Shown here: piece by piece, positions 1 through 5,173 of the stretch | How the letters are laid out: every line of letters begins with the position of its first letter | Position numbering within the stretch: the first letter of the stretch is position 1 | Translations under genes and position numbers: made by a program | NCBI GenBank assembly: GCA_021819025.1 | Contig: JAKASN010000035.1 | Location: 1-9,544 of the forward strand | DNA length: 9,544 nucleotides | Direction of reading: 5' to 3' | Source: Actinomycetes bacterium | Lineage (GTDB): Bacteria; Actinomycetota; Acidimicrobiia; Acidimicrobiales; Acidimicrobiaceae | Notes under the pieces: model-generated | What the model was told of the DNA's origin: nothing | The model's database searches: none | What the model saw: the letters and a program-made list of their open reading frames with translations, nothing else

Positions 1-83
1 CCATCAACGCGAGCGGTGGTAAAGTATGCAAAAGTGATGGCCACCCGTATGCATTTTTCGTGGCCGCGAGCATGCAGTTCTCA

Positions 84-812
84 ATGGCCGTTAACATTTA
101 CGACGTTCAAGCGGTAAAGATTTACCCGATGACCACGGTTGACACCGTTGCGGGTCCGTCGCCCACCTATGGAACCGGAATTCCGCTCGAAGGCGCGGCG
201 GACTTCTCGATAATGCCCAATGTTGTCAACTCTGAACTTAAGGGTGACGGTGGCCAGATAATCGCCAAGCTTGGCCGCGTCGACATGTGGGCAGCTTCGA
301 TTACCTACGGTCGGGTTGGACTGAGCATTCTCAATACGGTTCTGGGCGGAACGTTTACCGATACGGGCACCGACACGGCTGAAATCGCTACGTGGTCCCT
401 CGGCGCGCCAAATCTTTTGCCCTATTTTAAGATTGAAGCCCAGATACTTGACACCGACAACGACGTTCGCTCTGTCACTGCGGTTCTTTACAAGTGCTCA
501 ATCAAATCCGCGACCTTCCTGGACTCCAAGACGGACGCATTTGGGCAGCCCAAGATAGATGTCGAAGCGATTCCTCTGCTTTCGACTTCTACCATCGGCG
601 AGATCATCATGTACGCCAGCAGCACCCGGGCTTCGGCTTGGGTGAGGGTTGAAACCTCATGGGGTCGCGACAAGAGGACACCAGCTTTGCCGTTGGACGA
701 AATGAGACTTGAAGTTGCACCTCTGTTGCCGACCATCGACCCGTCATTGCCTTCCTCGCTCGGCTCAGTATCGAGCAAAGGTCCGAAATCGACACACACA
801 TATTGGCCATGA
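84..812 (+). CDS. Phage tail tube-like (major tail) protein, probably from a prophage remnant
   Basis: The first ~175 residues read as a phage tail-tube subunit, the protein that polymerises into the tail's inner tube. They start MAVNIYDVQAVKIYPMT, run through a Thr/Gly-rich beta-strand region, then a stretch beginning ATWSLGAPNLLPYFKIEAQI, and end with KIDVEAIPLL. This is recognition by general pattern, not an alignment. I chose ATG 84 because that is where the tail-like sequence starts. GTG 60 and ATG 72 are alternatives, none has a Shine-Dalgarno, and the frame stays open back to position 3, so the gene could begin outside the window. The last ~65 residues (from about 610) lose the tail character and become Arg/Ser/Pro-rich. 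In frame 2, a short tail ending LGEG stops at 650-652, just before the next start at 659, so an indel near 600 may have put the C-terminus in the wrong frame. No other phage structural gene is intact nearby. Confidence 0.5.
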   Translation: MAVNIYDVQAVKIYPMTTVDTVAGPSPTYGTGIPLEGAADFSIMPNVVNSELKGDGGQIIAKLGRVDMWAASITYGRVGLSILNTVLGGTFTDTGTDTAEIATWSLGAPNLLPYFKIEAQILDTDNDVRSVTAVLYKCSIKSATFLDSKTDAFGQPKIDVEAIPLLSTSTIGEIIMYASSTRASAWVRVETSWGRDKRTPALPLDEMRLEVAPLLPTIDPSLPSSLGSVSSKGPKSTHTYWP

Positions 813-886
813 CCGCCACCACGCGAGTGACTTTCGCGCAGCTCGTCAACGATCTCCAATCCGCGGATCGCGACGCATTCAATTAG
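659..886 (+). pseudogene. Broken small phage-type gene with an internal stop
   Basis: Frame 2 has ATG 659 (MGSRQEDTSFAVGRNET), a TGA at 710-712, then 57 further codons to TAG 884-886 that read like real protein (for example PVIAFLARLSIEQRSEID, later VTFAQLVNDLQSADRDAFN). It directly follows the tail-tube-like gene, where phages usually carry a tail assembly chaperone or a small tail-completion gene. That position is the only functional hint, as I do not recognise the sequence. Programmed frameshifting is common in tail chaperones, but here the lesion is an in-frame stop, so decay is simpler. The alternative is that the real frame is the C-terminal part of the upstream ORF. Confidence 0.3.
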
Positions 887-1220
887 CTGACGCCGGTGCT
901 CAGGCCTATTGTGGGAAGCCCAGTCGGCCGCTCTTCGGAGCTCGGCGACCAGTTCCTTGTAAGAACTTCATCCAGGAGCGTGGTGCGCGGTGTAACGCGC
1001 CCTCTTCAGCTACGTGACCATCTGGATTGCTGTCGATATCTATGATGCCGTGATGCCTACGCCGCGCCGCGAAGTTCAGACCTTTGGCCTCAAAGGTCGG
1101 GCCCGAGTTCATAGCGCGCTTCGGCGACTGAGGATGGAATCACCGCCTGATCGCAGCCATCGTCGATTCGATGTGCGTGGCGTACGGCTATCGCAATGGA
1201 ACTGACCTTGTTCCGACCAA
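887..1220. other. Stretch with no intact gene; decayed, probably phage-derived
   Basis: No frame stays open across this 334-base stretch. Protein-like pieces appear in different plus-strand frames: one around 1014-1090 beginning IWIAVDIYDAVMPTP, and one ending at TAG 1222-1224 whose last residues are AYGYRNGTDLVPTN. The second is interrupted upstream by a TGA at 1129. This fits one or two phage genes broken by indels. I see no RNA gene, promoter or repeat here. Confidence 0.35.
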
Positions 1221-1798
1221 CTAGTCGAACGGCTCTATGAGGCCGTCGAACATCTCTCGCATTGGACGATCGTCACCAGCGAAGCTCGCGATCGAAGTGG
1301 CGACGTTGAGCTGTGGGTCGAGGCGATCCCAGGCGATATGCCATCCAGCCCGACGGGCAAGCTGGCTCGTGAAAGCGCGTTGGGAGCGGCCGTTTAACTC
1401 CCTGAAGGGGTGAAGGGCATTGAGGTCGCCGTAGAAGGCAGCCACACCCGAAACGAAATCCTCGCGGCTGCGACCGCGGAGATAGTCAAGAGCGGCAACT
1501 TCCCGAACATCTCTTTGGCATATGACGCTATGTTCTGAACCGGACAGAACATCTGGCCCTTGCCAATATCCACCGTTCGCAGCTCACCGGCCCAATCGAA
1601 CAAGTCTTGGGCAATGTAGCGATGGATCGCCTGCAGATGCGCAAGGTCGAAGTGCCCAGGAATTGGCCGTAGCCCAAGCTCACGGATGCGCTTGCGGGAG
1701 TAGGCGGCCTCGGCCCGGGCAAGTTCATCTGCGTCGGTGATTCCCGCCAAGTTGCGCAAAAGCCCGCTGGCCTGATCGAGATATGGATCCTTTGGCAC
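1221..1798 (-). pseudogene. Fic/DOC-family toxin (Fido AMP-transferase type), frameshifted
   Basis: Fic enzymes transfer AMP or related groups from nucleotides to target proteins. The 5' part, from GTG 1798, has the usual N-terminal Fic pattern: FDLAHLQAIHRYIAQDLFDW, then GELRTVDIGKG and FCP. The 3' part carries the catalytic motif as HPFRELNGRSQRAF, followed by a typical Fic tail (LARRAGW, WDRLDPQLN). The two parts lie in different frames. Adding one G to the GGG run at 1502-1504 (CCC on the plus strand) gives FGEVAALDYLRG and one 192-residue reading frame, a normal size for small Fic toxins. As written, translation ends at 1394 after 134 residues, without the active site. The motif also departs from HPFx(D/E)GNGR by Leu (TTA codon) in place of the first Gly. 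It sits 3 bases downstream of its antitoxin, so the pair is cotranscribed. The toxin is probably dead if the frameshift is real. Confidence 0.85.
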
Positions 1799-1801
1799 CC
1801 G

Positions 1802-2170
1802 CTACCGATGAGAACGGGGATGGCCGAAGTGCCGGTCGAGTTCCCCGAGCTCGTCCGCGTCACTCAGTTCGCCTTCTATGACCCGATGGGACAGCGAATG
1901 GCTGAACATGTCGGGCTCTTGTCCCTCCAACCGCACTGATGCAATCGCCACCGCGTCGGCCCGATAGCGCTCCTTGAACTCCCGCAGCTCTTCAAGCTCG
2001 TCAACGAGAGCGCGGTAGCGCGCATAAGAAAGCAATACCGCTTCGGGGGCGCGATGGGATCCGAGGATCATGGGCTCGGCATCTGTACCCTCGGATCGGA
2101 ATCGCGCCAAAACCCGTGAGAGCTGCTGACGCGCTTCCAGGACAGGCGCTACGACCATATGCTCACTCAT
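1802..2170 (-). CDS. Antitoxin of a Fic pair: Phd/YefM-like N-terminus plus VbhA-like inhibitory helix
   Basis: This 122-residue protein lies immediately upstream of the Fic gene. Residues ~5-55 (VVAPVLEARQQLSRVLARF, ending near AVLLSYARYRALV) look like a Phd/YefM-type DNA-binding antitoxin fold. Residues ~74-115 look like antitoxin VbhA: the segment SVRLEG matches the class I Fic inhibitory motif (S/T)xxxE(G/N), whose Glu blocks ATP gamma-phosphate placement in the Fic active site, and it is followed by a helical VIEGELSDADELGEL stretch. The expected roles are to silence the Fic enzyme by direct binding and to repress its own operon. ATG 2170 is chosen because a -10-like hexamer lies 7 bases upstream, as in leaderless actinobacterial mRNAs. 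The ORF is intact although its toxin is broken. Confidence is high for the antitoxin role and moderate for the N-terminal family. Confidence 0.8.
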   Translation of the reverse strand: MSEHMVVAPVLEARQQLSRVLARFRSEGTDAEPMILGSHRAPEAVLLSYARYRALVDELEELREFKERYRADAVAIASVRLEGQEPDMFSHSLSHRVIEGELSDADELGELDRHFGHPRSHR

Positions 2171-2177
2171 GGTTTCC

Positions 2178-2195
2178 AGTGTAACAGAAATCTGT
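2178..2195 (-). promoter_or_regulatory. Leaderless promoter and possible operator of the Fic toxin-antitoxin operon
   Basis: On the minus strand, TACACT (2183-2178) matches the -10 pattern TAnnnT and lies 7 bases before ATG 2170. Transcription would then begin at or next to the start codon, giving a leaderless mRNA, and no Shine-Dalgarno is present. Just upstream, ACAGA-AA-TCTGT (2184-2195 on the plus strand) is an inverted repeat with perfect 5-base arms abutting the -10, a sensible site for the Phd-like antitoxin. No convincing -35 was found. Confidence 0.45.
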
Positions 2196-2210
2196 CATAG
2201 CGAGGAAGCG

Positions 2211-2369
2211 ATGACCCCGTTCCCCGACAATCCGCTCTTGCCGTACGGTCGGCATTGGAGTTTGCCATCTCACGGTTGCGCAACGGACATTGATGCTCGT
2301 GTTATCTCGCTGTTTGAAAGCAGGCGCACTTTTCACGTTCAAGCGTTTGGAATCCTCGCATATATATGA
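2211..2369 (+). CDS. Possible small hypothetical protein (52 residues)
   Basis: ATG 2211 follows a GAGGAAG Shine-Dalgarno-like sequence, and the frame runs to TGA 2367-2369. The product starts MTPFPDNPLLPYGRHW and contains no recognised motif, membrane segment or signal peptide. It would be transcribed divergently from the toxin-antitoxin operon. It could equally be a chance ORF in the leader of the next genes. The ribosome site is the only positive evidence. Confidence 0.22.
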   Translation: MTPFPDNPLLPYGRHWSLPSHGCATDIDARVISLFESRRTFHVQAFGILAYI

Positions 2370-2414
2370 GGCATGAACTTGAAATTCAGGTTGTTGGGAA
2401 ACGGAGTGCGTGAA

Positions 2415-2603
2415 ATGAGCGACGAAGAGACGAGCGGATCAGGATTCAAACCGCTTCCGAATGTTGCGGACGGTGCCATCGCAAACGCCGATAATCGCCG
2501 CGATGATAATGCGGCGACATCCATCGGCGACTTCACCGAAAGTCTTGGTATCTGTGCCATCAGCCATTCCGACAGCACCTACTGTATCGAGGTTTCCCAA
2601 TGA
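2415..2603 (+). CDS. Small acidic hypothetical protein upstream of the excisionase-like gene
   Basis: This is a 62-residue, Asp/Glu/Ser/Ala-rich polar protein (MSDEETSGSGFKPLPNVAD and onwards, ending CIEVSQ). I recognise no family. I prefer ATG 2415 over ATG 2373 because GGAG lies 8 bases upstream. The main support is the ATGA overlap with the next gene (its TGA at 2601-2603 shares bases with ATG 2600), which implies translational coupling. An AT-rich palindrome (CATATATATG, 2359-2368) lies 46 bases upstream and could be part of the promoter or an operator. Small acidic proteins next to Xis-like genes are common in mobile elements, but no function can be assigned. Confidence 0.5.
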   Translation: MSDEETSGSGFKPLPNVADGAIANADNRRDDNAATSIGDFTESLGICAISHSDSTYCIEVSQ

Positions 2604-2788
2604 GCATGCTCGAAACGCAATTCCCGCCCATCCTCACAAGTGCCCAGGCAGCGCAGCTCTTGCAATGCTCTCGCGATCATGTTCAGGGGCTTGCCCGTGA
2701 CGGGATGATTCCTGCATGGCGTACGCCTAATGGTCAATGGCGTTTTTCTCGCGACCGCCTCATCGCAGTGGTGGCAGGAGAACTGTGA
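2600..2788 (+). CDS. Excisionase/MerR-like helix-turn-helix DNA-binding protein
   Basis: This is a 62-residue protein of the HTH_17 (excisionase-family) type. ILTSAQAAQLLQCSRDHVQGL forms the helix-turn-helix, and RDGMIPAWRTPNGQWRFSRDRL gives the winged segment with the characteristic G-x-W-R-F-x-R-D-x-L ending. The length is normal for the family. Such proteins bend DNA at attachment sites to direct integrase toward excision, or act as small regulators. The start is supported by GAGG 7 bases upstream and by the 4-base ATGA overlap with the preceding gene. No integrase is present in the window, so if it once served a prophage or integrative element, its partner is lost or lies outside. A plain regulator is equally possible. 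Confidence 0.82.
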   Translation: MSMLETQFPPILTSAQAAQLLQCSRDHVQGLARDGMIPAWRTPNGQWRFSRDRLIAVVAGEL

Positions 2789-3129
2789 TCGAATGGGGCC
2801 GCCGCTCCACGCACTTAGAGATGTGTAGTGGTCCTACCGAGTTGGTTGAAGTCATGGTGGCCCGAGTCCCTTGTCATTTCCGAGTCCCACCCGGGGCAGC
2901 AGATCAGGGCCCGAGGGATCGGCGTGCCTCGCGTCAGGAGATAATACAAAACTGCGTTACCACCGTCGTGAATCTCCACTCCTGCAAGGCGGTGCTGGAG
3001 ATTATCGGCGCCCTCCATCGCGGAATCGAGATGTGGAGATGTGCGCCGCACCGCTCAATTGGCCGACCGATATTTTGGGATCTGGACCTATGTCTGGGTT
3101 GCATTCGCTGGGTCACTCATATGGTGTGA
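2785..3129 (+). CDS. Uncertain ORF overlapping the end of the excisionase-like gene
   Basis: GTG 2785 overlaps the previous stop (GTGA), has AGGAG 4 bases upstream, and opens 114 codons to TGA 3127-3129. Context therefore suggests a third coupled gene. The product starts MIEWGRRSTHLEMCSG and has eight Cys, including LDLCLGCIRW near the end, but no family is recognised. Composition is Arg-rich in places, as expected of a wrong-frame read. A minus-strand frame over the same DNA (2815-3051, containing AGVEIHDGGNAVLYYLL) looks at least as protein-like. One of them may be a fragment of a lost gene. Confidence 0.22.
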   Translation: MIEWGRRSTHLEMCSGPTELVEVMVARVPCHFRVPPGAADQGPRDRRASRQEIIQNCVTTVVNLHSCKAVLEIIGALHRGIEMWRCAPHRSIGRPIFWDLDLCLGCIRWVTHMV

Positions 3130-3261
3130 CCTGCTATTATATGTCAGGCTCGATGCGGCGATCCCCGCCGATTAGTTCTCGTGTGCGGACGGACAACCAT
3201 CAGGTCCGTCTTGATTGCGTTTAGCCAGGACCGACCGCCGCTCACTGATGACCACGTTCGC
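2789..3261. other. 473-base stretch without a confidently called gene
   Basis: Apart from the doubtful ORF at 2785-3129, nothing firm was found here. Visible structure includes a perfect 8-base inverted repeat (AATCTCCA 2971-2978 with TGGAGATT 2996-3003, 17-base loop), a tandem GAGATGTG pair near 3027-3042 with a third copy near 2818, and the hairpin listed at 3188-3210. These could belong to a decayed element or a structured RNA. I cannot choose between them. Confidence 0.3.
3188..3210. terminator. Hairpin between the two gene blocks, weak terminator candidate
   Basis: GACGGAC (3188-3194) and GTCCGTC (3204-3210) form a perfect 7-base stem with a 9-base loop. It lies past the 3' end of the minus-strand HTH-peptidase gene and after the plus-strand block. 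No T run follows on either strand (only TT then GATTG on plus), so if it terminates transcription it is not a canonical intrinsic terminator. Confidence 0.25.
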
Positions 3262-4281
3262 TCAGTCAGCAGTGGCGCCGAGAAGTGCTTTGAGCGTTCG
3301 AGACGGCAGCACCGTATCAGCGGAACGGTTGGGCCCCTTCGAGGCAAGCATCCCGAGGAGCCGCGGCTGCTCCGGTAGGCCGAGCGGAACAGGCTCGATG
3401 CGGCGCCACCCCCGCGCAGAGACGAGCTTCATTGTGCTCAGGTAAGTGGCCGGACTCATCTTCTCGAGATCTCTCGCTCGTACGAGCAGCGCTGCGAGCG
3501 ATACCTGCCACTTGAGCTTGAGGGAGAACAGCACCGGCCAGTCGGCCTGAGAGGGCAGATCATCAAAGATGTCGTCACGGGGCATTAAGAAAGCGGCGGC
3601 AAAACGGTGGGCCTGGTTCTCAACCTCTCGCATTCCCCACACCTGTTCGCCGTGTAGCAAGAGATGGCCAAGTTCGTGAGCGGCGTCGAACCGAGACCGG
3701 GCCCGGTCGTTCTTGTCGGCACCAAGAACGACAATGGGACGGTCCGGAAAGGGCAGCGAGAAGGCGTCGACGTCGGCTGTATCAAGTGGCATTCGGATGA
3801 CGATGACACCATGGTCCTCAAGAAGTCGTACTACATCTGGCACCGGCCCAGCCGAAAGGTGCCATCCCTTCCTGGCCGCGTCGGCTACGGTCTCAATCTC
3901 CTCGCGGTCGGCATGGAGGTCGATCGAACGCGGGGTGGGCAGCGACACGACCGGCAGCGTGTCGTCATCAATGGCAGCCCAGTCGTGGGCTATCTGGGCT
4001 AGGGCCCGAGCGCGGCGGCGATGGGTGACCGACGTGCGGCGTAGAGAGCGGAAGAACCCTTCGTGAGTTTCCACCAACTCCATGAAAAAGAATCGAGGGG
4101 GCACATCGAGCACCTCGGCCATCCGGGCGACCGATTCTTCTGAAGGCCTGATGGTTCCAGTCTCATACTGGCCCACGGCTTGTGCGGTAAGCTTAAGCCT
4201 TCGCGCCAGCTCAGCTTGGCTCCATCCGTTGAGCTCTCGCGCCAACCTCACCCGACCCGGTGCAAAGCCAGCATCGACCAC
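3262..4281 (-). CDS. XRE-family HTH regulator fused to an ImmA/IrrE zinc metallopeptidase
   Basis: This is a 339-residue cytoplasmic protein. Residues ~10-65 form an XRE helix-turn-helix (LARELNGWSQAELARRL, AQAVGQYETG, ending VLDVPPRFFF). Residues ~135-240 form an ImmA/IrrE (COG2856) domain: HELGH at 202-206 supplies two zinc ligands and the catalytic Glu, and Glu221 in VENQAHRFAAAFLMP is the third ligand. All metal and catalytic residues are present. The ~100-residue C-terminus resembles the extension usual in these fusions. The family includes phage and conjugative-element derepressors, in which the peptidase cuts a repressor after a damage or phage signal. Start GTG 4281 has GAGGAGGAG about 9 bases upstream, and TATAAT precedes it at 4332-4327. 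It is divergent from the Ubl-JAB-E1 operon, the usual arrangement for a regulator. Direct control of that operon is inferred. Confidence 0.92.
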   Translation of the reverse strand: MVDAGFAPGRVRLARELNGWSQAELARRLKLTAQAVGQYETGTIRPSEESVARMAEVLDVPPRFFFMELVETHEGFFRSLRRTSVTHRRRARALAQIAHDWAAIDDDTLPVVSLPTPRSIDLHADREEIETVADAARKGWHLSAGPVPDVVRLLEDHGVIVIRMPLDTADVDAFSLPFPDRPIVVLGADKNDRARSRFDAAHELGHLLLHGEQVWGMREVENQAHRFAAAFLMPRDDIFDDLPSQADWPVLFSLKLKWQVSLAALLVRARDLEKMSPATYLSTMKLVSARGWRRIEPVPLGLPEQPRLLGMLASKGPNRSADTVLPSRTLKALLGATAD

Positions 4282-4326
4282 GGTATCAAGCTCCTCCTCG
4301 GGGAATCTCCTCCAGCCGCCTCCCTC

Positions 4327-4355
4327 ATTATAGCCTCAACTGCGGAGAATGTGGC
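4327..4355 (-). promoter_or_regulatory. Promoter of the HTH-peptidase gene
   Basis: The minus strand carries a perfect TATAAT -10 at 4332-4327. The -35 at 17-base spacing is poor (GCCACA, 4355-4350), which suggests activation or a weak basal level. A start near 4320 would give a leader of about 39 bases containing the GAGGAGGAG ribosome site before GTG 4281. Confidence 0.5.
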
Positions 4356-4395
4356 GGATAAGCATGGCATGATCTATGTCGCGAGCCATGGTGCG

Positions 4396-4434
4396 ATAGT
4401 TGCCGAAAAGTATGTAGTATTCTAAAGTAACTAT
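4396..4434. promoter_or_regulatory. Inverted half-sites flanking the Ubl operon promoter, operator candidate
   Basis: ATAGTT (4396-4401) and AACTAT (4429-4434) are perfect 6-base inverted copies, centred 33 bases (about three helical turns) apart, so they face the same side of DNA and bracket the proposed -35/-10. A direct AGTAT repeat (4409-4413, 4416-4420) lies between them. A dimeric HTH protein such as the divergent XRE-peptidase could bind here. The arms are short, so chance is possible. Confidence 0.3.
4400..4428 (+). promoter_or_regulatory. Promoter of the Ubl-JAB-E1 operon
   Basis: TTGCCG (4400-4405) and TAAAGT (4423-4428), 17 bases apart, are the best sigma-70-type pair upstream of ATG 4467. 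An alternative -10 is TATATT at 4432-4437. A start near 4435 gives a ~32-base leader that contains the ribosome site AGAAAGAGG (4451-4459), 7 bases before the start codon. The block 4396-4440 is clearly AT-richer than its surroundings. Confidence 0.4.
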
Positions 4435-4466
4435 ATTCACGCAACTCAAGAGAAAGAGGTTGACGG

Positions 4467-4733
4467 ATGAGCAACGGGACTGAGCATCAACACGGCAAAG
4501 TGATCATTACGTACAACGGGGGTGACAGACAATTTGAGTACAACCCCGAGGAGTTGGTAAGTACGCTCCTAGAGCGCGCCAAGAGAGAGTTCCAAGTTCA
4601 GAACCAGCACCTACTCAGTCTCTTCACCGAAGGCGGTGTCGAGCTGAATGGCACCCAGAACCTTTCCGAAGCCGGTGTACGGCCAGAGGAGGTCCTGGTG
4701 TTGCGCCAAAGCACCGTCAAAGGGGGCTCATAA
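4467..4733 (+). CDS. Ubiquitin-like beta-grasp protein with C-terminal Gly-Gly-Ser
   Basis: This is an 88-residue protein with the beta-grasp order. A first strand (residues 11-16, KVIITY) and a second (21-25) make the hairpin. The helix is ~29-42 (ELVSTLLERAKREF). Further strands fall at ~48-53 and 57-60, and a last strand EVLVLRQ (75-81) leads to the tail VKGGS. The tail is the diagnostic part: Gly86-Gly87 followed by one residue, as in ubiquitin-like proteins that must be trimmed before E1 adenylation. The next gene encodes the kind of peptidase that could do this. Its role is therefore a conjugated modifier or, less likely, a sulfur carrier. There are no Cys residues. The start has AGAAAGAGG 7 bases upstream. 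The stop TAA shares its last base with the next ATG (TAATG). Fold and pathway are inferred from sequence pattern and context. Confidence 0.85.
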   Translation: MSNGTEHQHGKVIITYNGGDRQFEYNPEELVSTLLERAKREFQVQNQHLLSLFTEGGVELNGTQNLSEAGVRPEEVLVLRQSTVKGGS

Positions 4734-5173
4734 TGGGCGTCCGAGTTCCCCGGGCGCTTTTCCAGCAGACTCTCGATCAACTGCGCGCTTGCGGCAACGG
4801 CCAAAGTGAGTGCGTAGCATATTGGATAGCCGATCAGGATGAACCGCATGTTATCCTGAGGCTCGTCCACCCCGAGCATCGGTCCGGTTCTTTTGGGTAT
4901 GAAGTCGATTCGGGCTACGTTACACAGTTCTTTCTGGATCTGCGCCGAGATCGGGAGACGGTCCGGGTGCAGGTACACACGCACCCAGCAGAGGCATCCC
5001 ACTCCAGGACGGATGACCTGTTCGCGTTGGCTCCTGCACCCGGCTTCCTTTCGCTTGTCATACCCGGTTTCGCACTCGGACCAGCCGTTCTGGTCGGCTG
5101 TCATCTGGTCGAGATTGGCGACGATGGAAACTGGAACGAAATCGACCCGGAGGTCACCATTGAACTCGTCTGA
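4733..5173 (+). CDS. JAB/JAMM-family zinc metallopeptidase (deubiquitinase-like)
   Basis: This is a 146-residue single-domain JAB/MPN protease. The zinc signature is HTHP at 82-85, Ser91 and Asp94 (HxHP-x5-Ser-x2-Asp). Glu26, in SECVAYW on the first strand, is the likely catalytic Glu of the JAMM set. The domain continues with FLSLVIP and a beta-rich C-terminus, the typical length for prokaryotic JAB proteins in Ubl operons. The expected reaction is hydrolysis after Gly-Gly, removing the terminal Ser of the neighbouring Ubl and/or releasing Ubl from targets. The start codon overlaps the Ubl stop by one base, with GGGGG 6 bases upstream, so translation is coupled. The 3' end overlaps the E1-like gene by 14 bases. 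No signal peptide or membrane segment is seen. Plain peptidase activity unrelated to the Ubl is the alternative. Confidence 0.92.
   Translation: MGVRVPRALFQQTLDQLRACGNGQSECVAYWIADQDEPHVILRLVHPEHRSGSFGYEVDSGYVTQFFLDLRRDRETVRVQVHTHPAEASHSRTDDLFALAPAPGFLSLVIPGFALGPAVLVGCHLVEIGDDGNWNEIDPEVTIELV

Noticed and set aside
4598..5104. 168-residue minus-strand ORF opposite the Ubl and JAB genes
   Set aside because: It is antisense to two genes with clear motifs and overlapping starts and stops; its own sequence has no recognisable pattern.
4893..5159. Longer N-terminal version of the E1-like protein starting inside the JAB gene
   Set aside because: The extra 89 residues are a wrong-frame read of the JAB coding region; GGAGG before TTG 5160 gives a better start.
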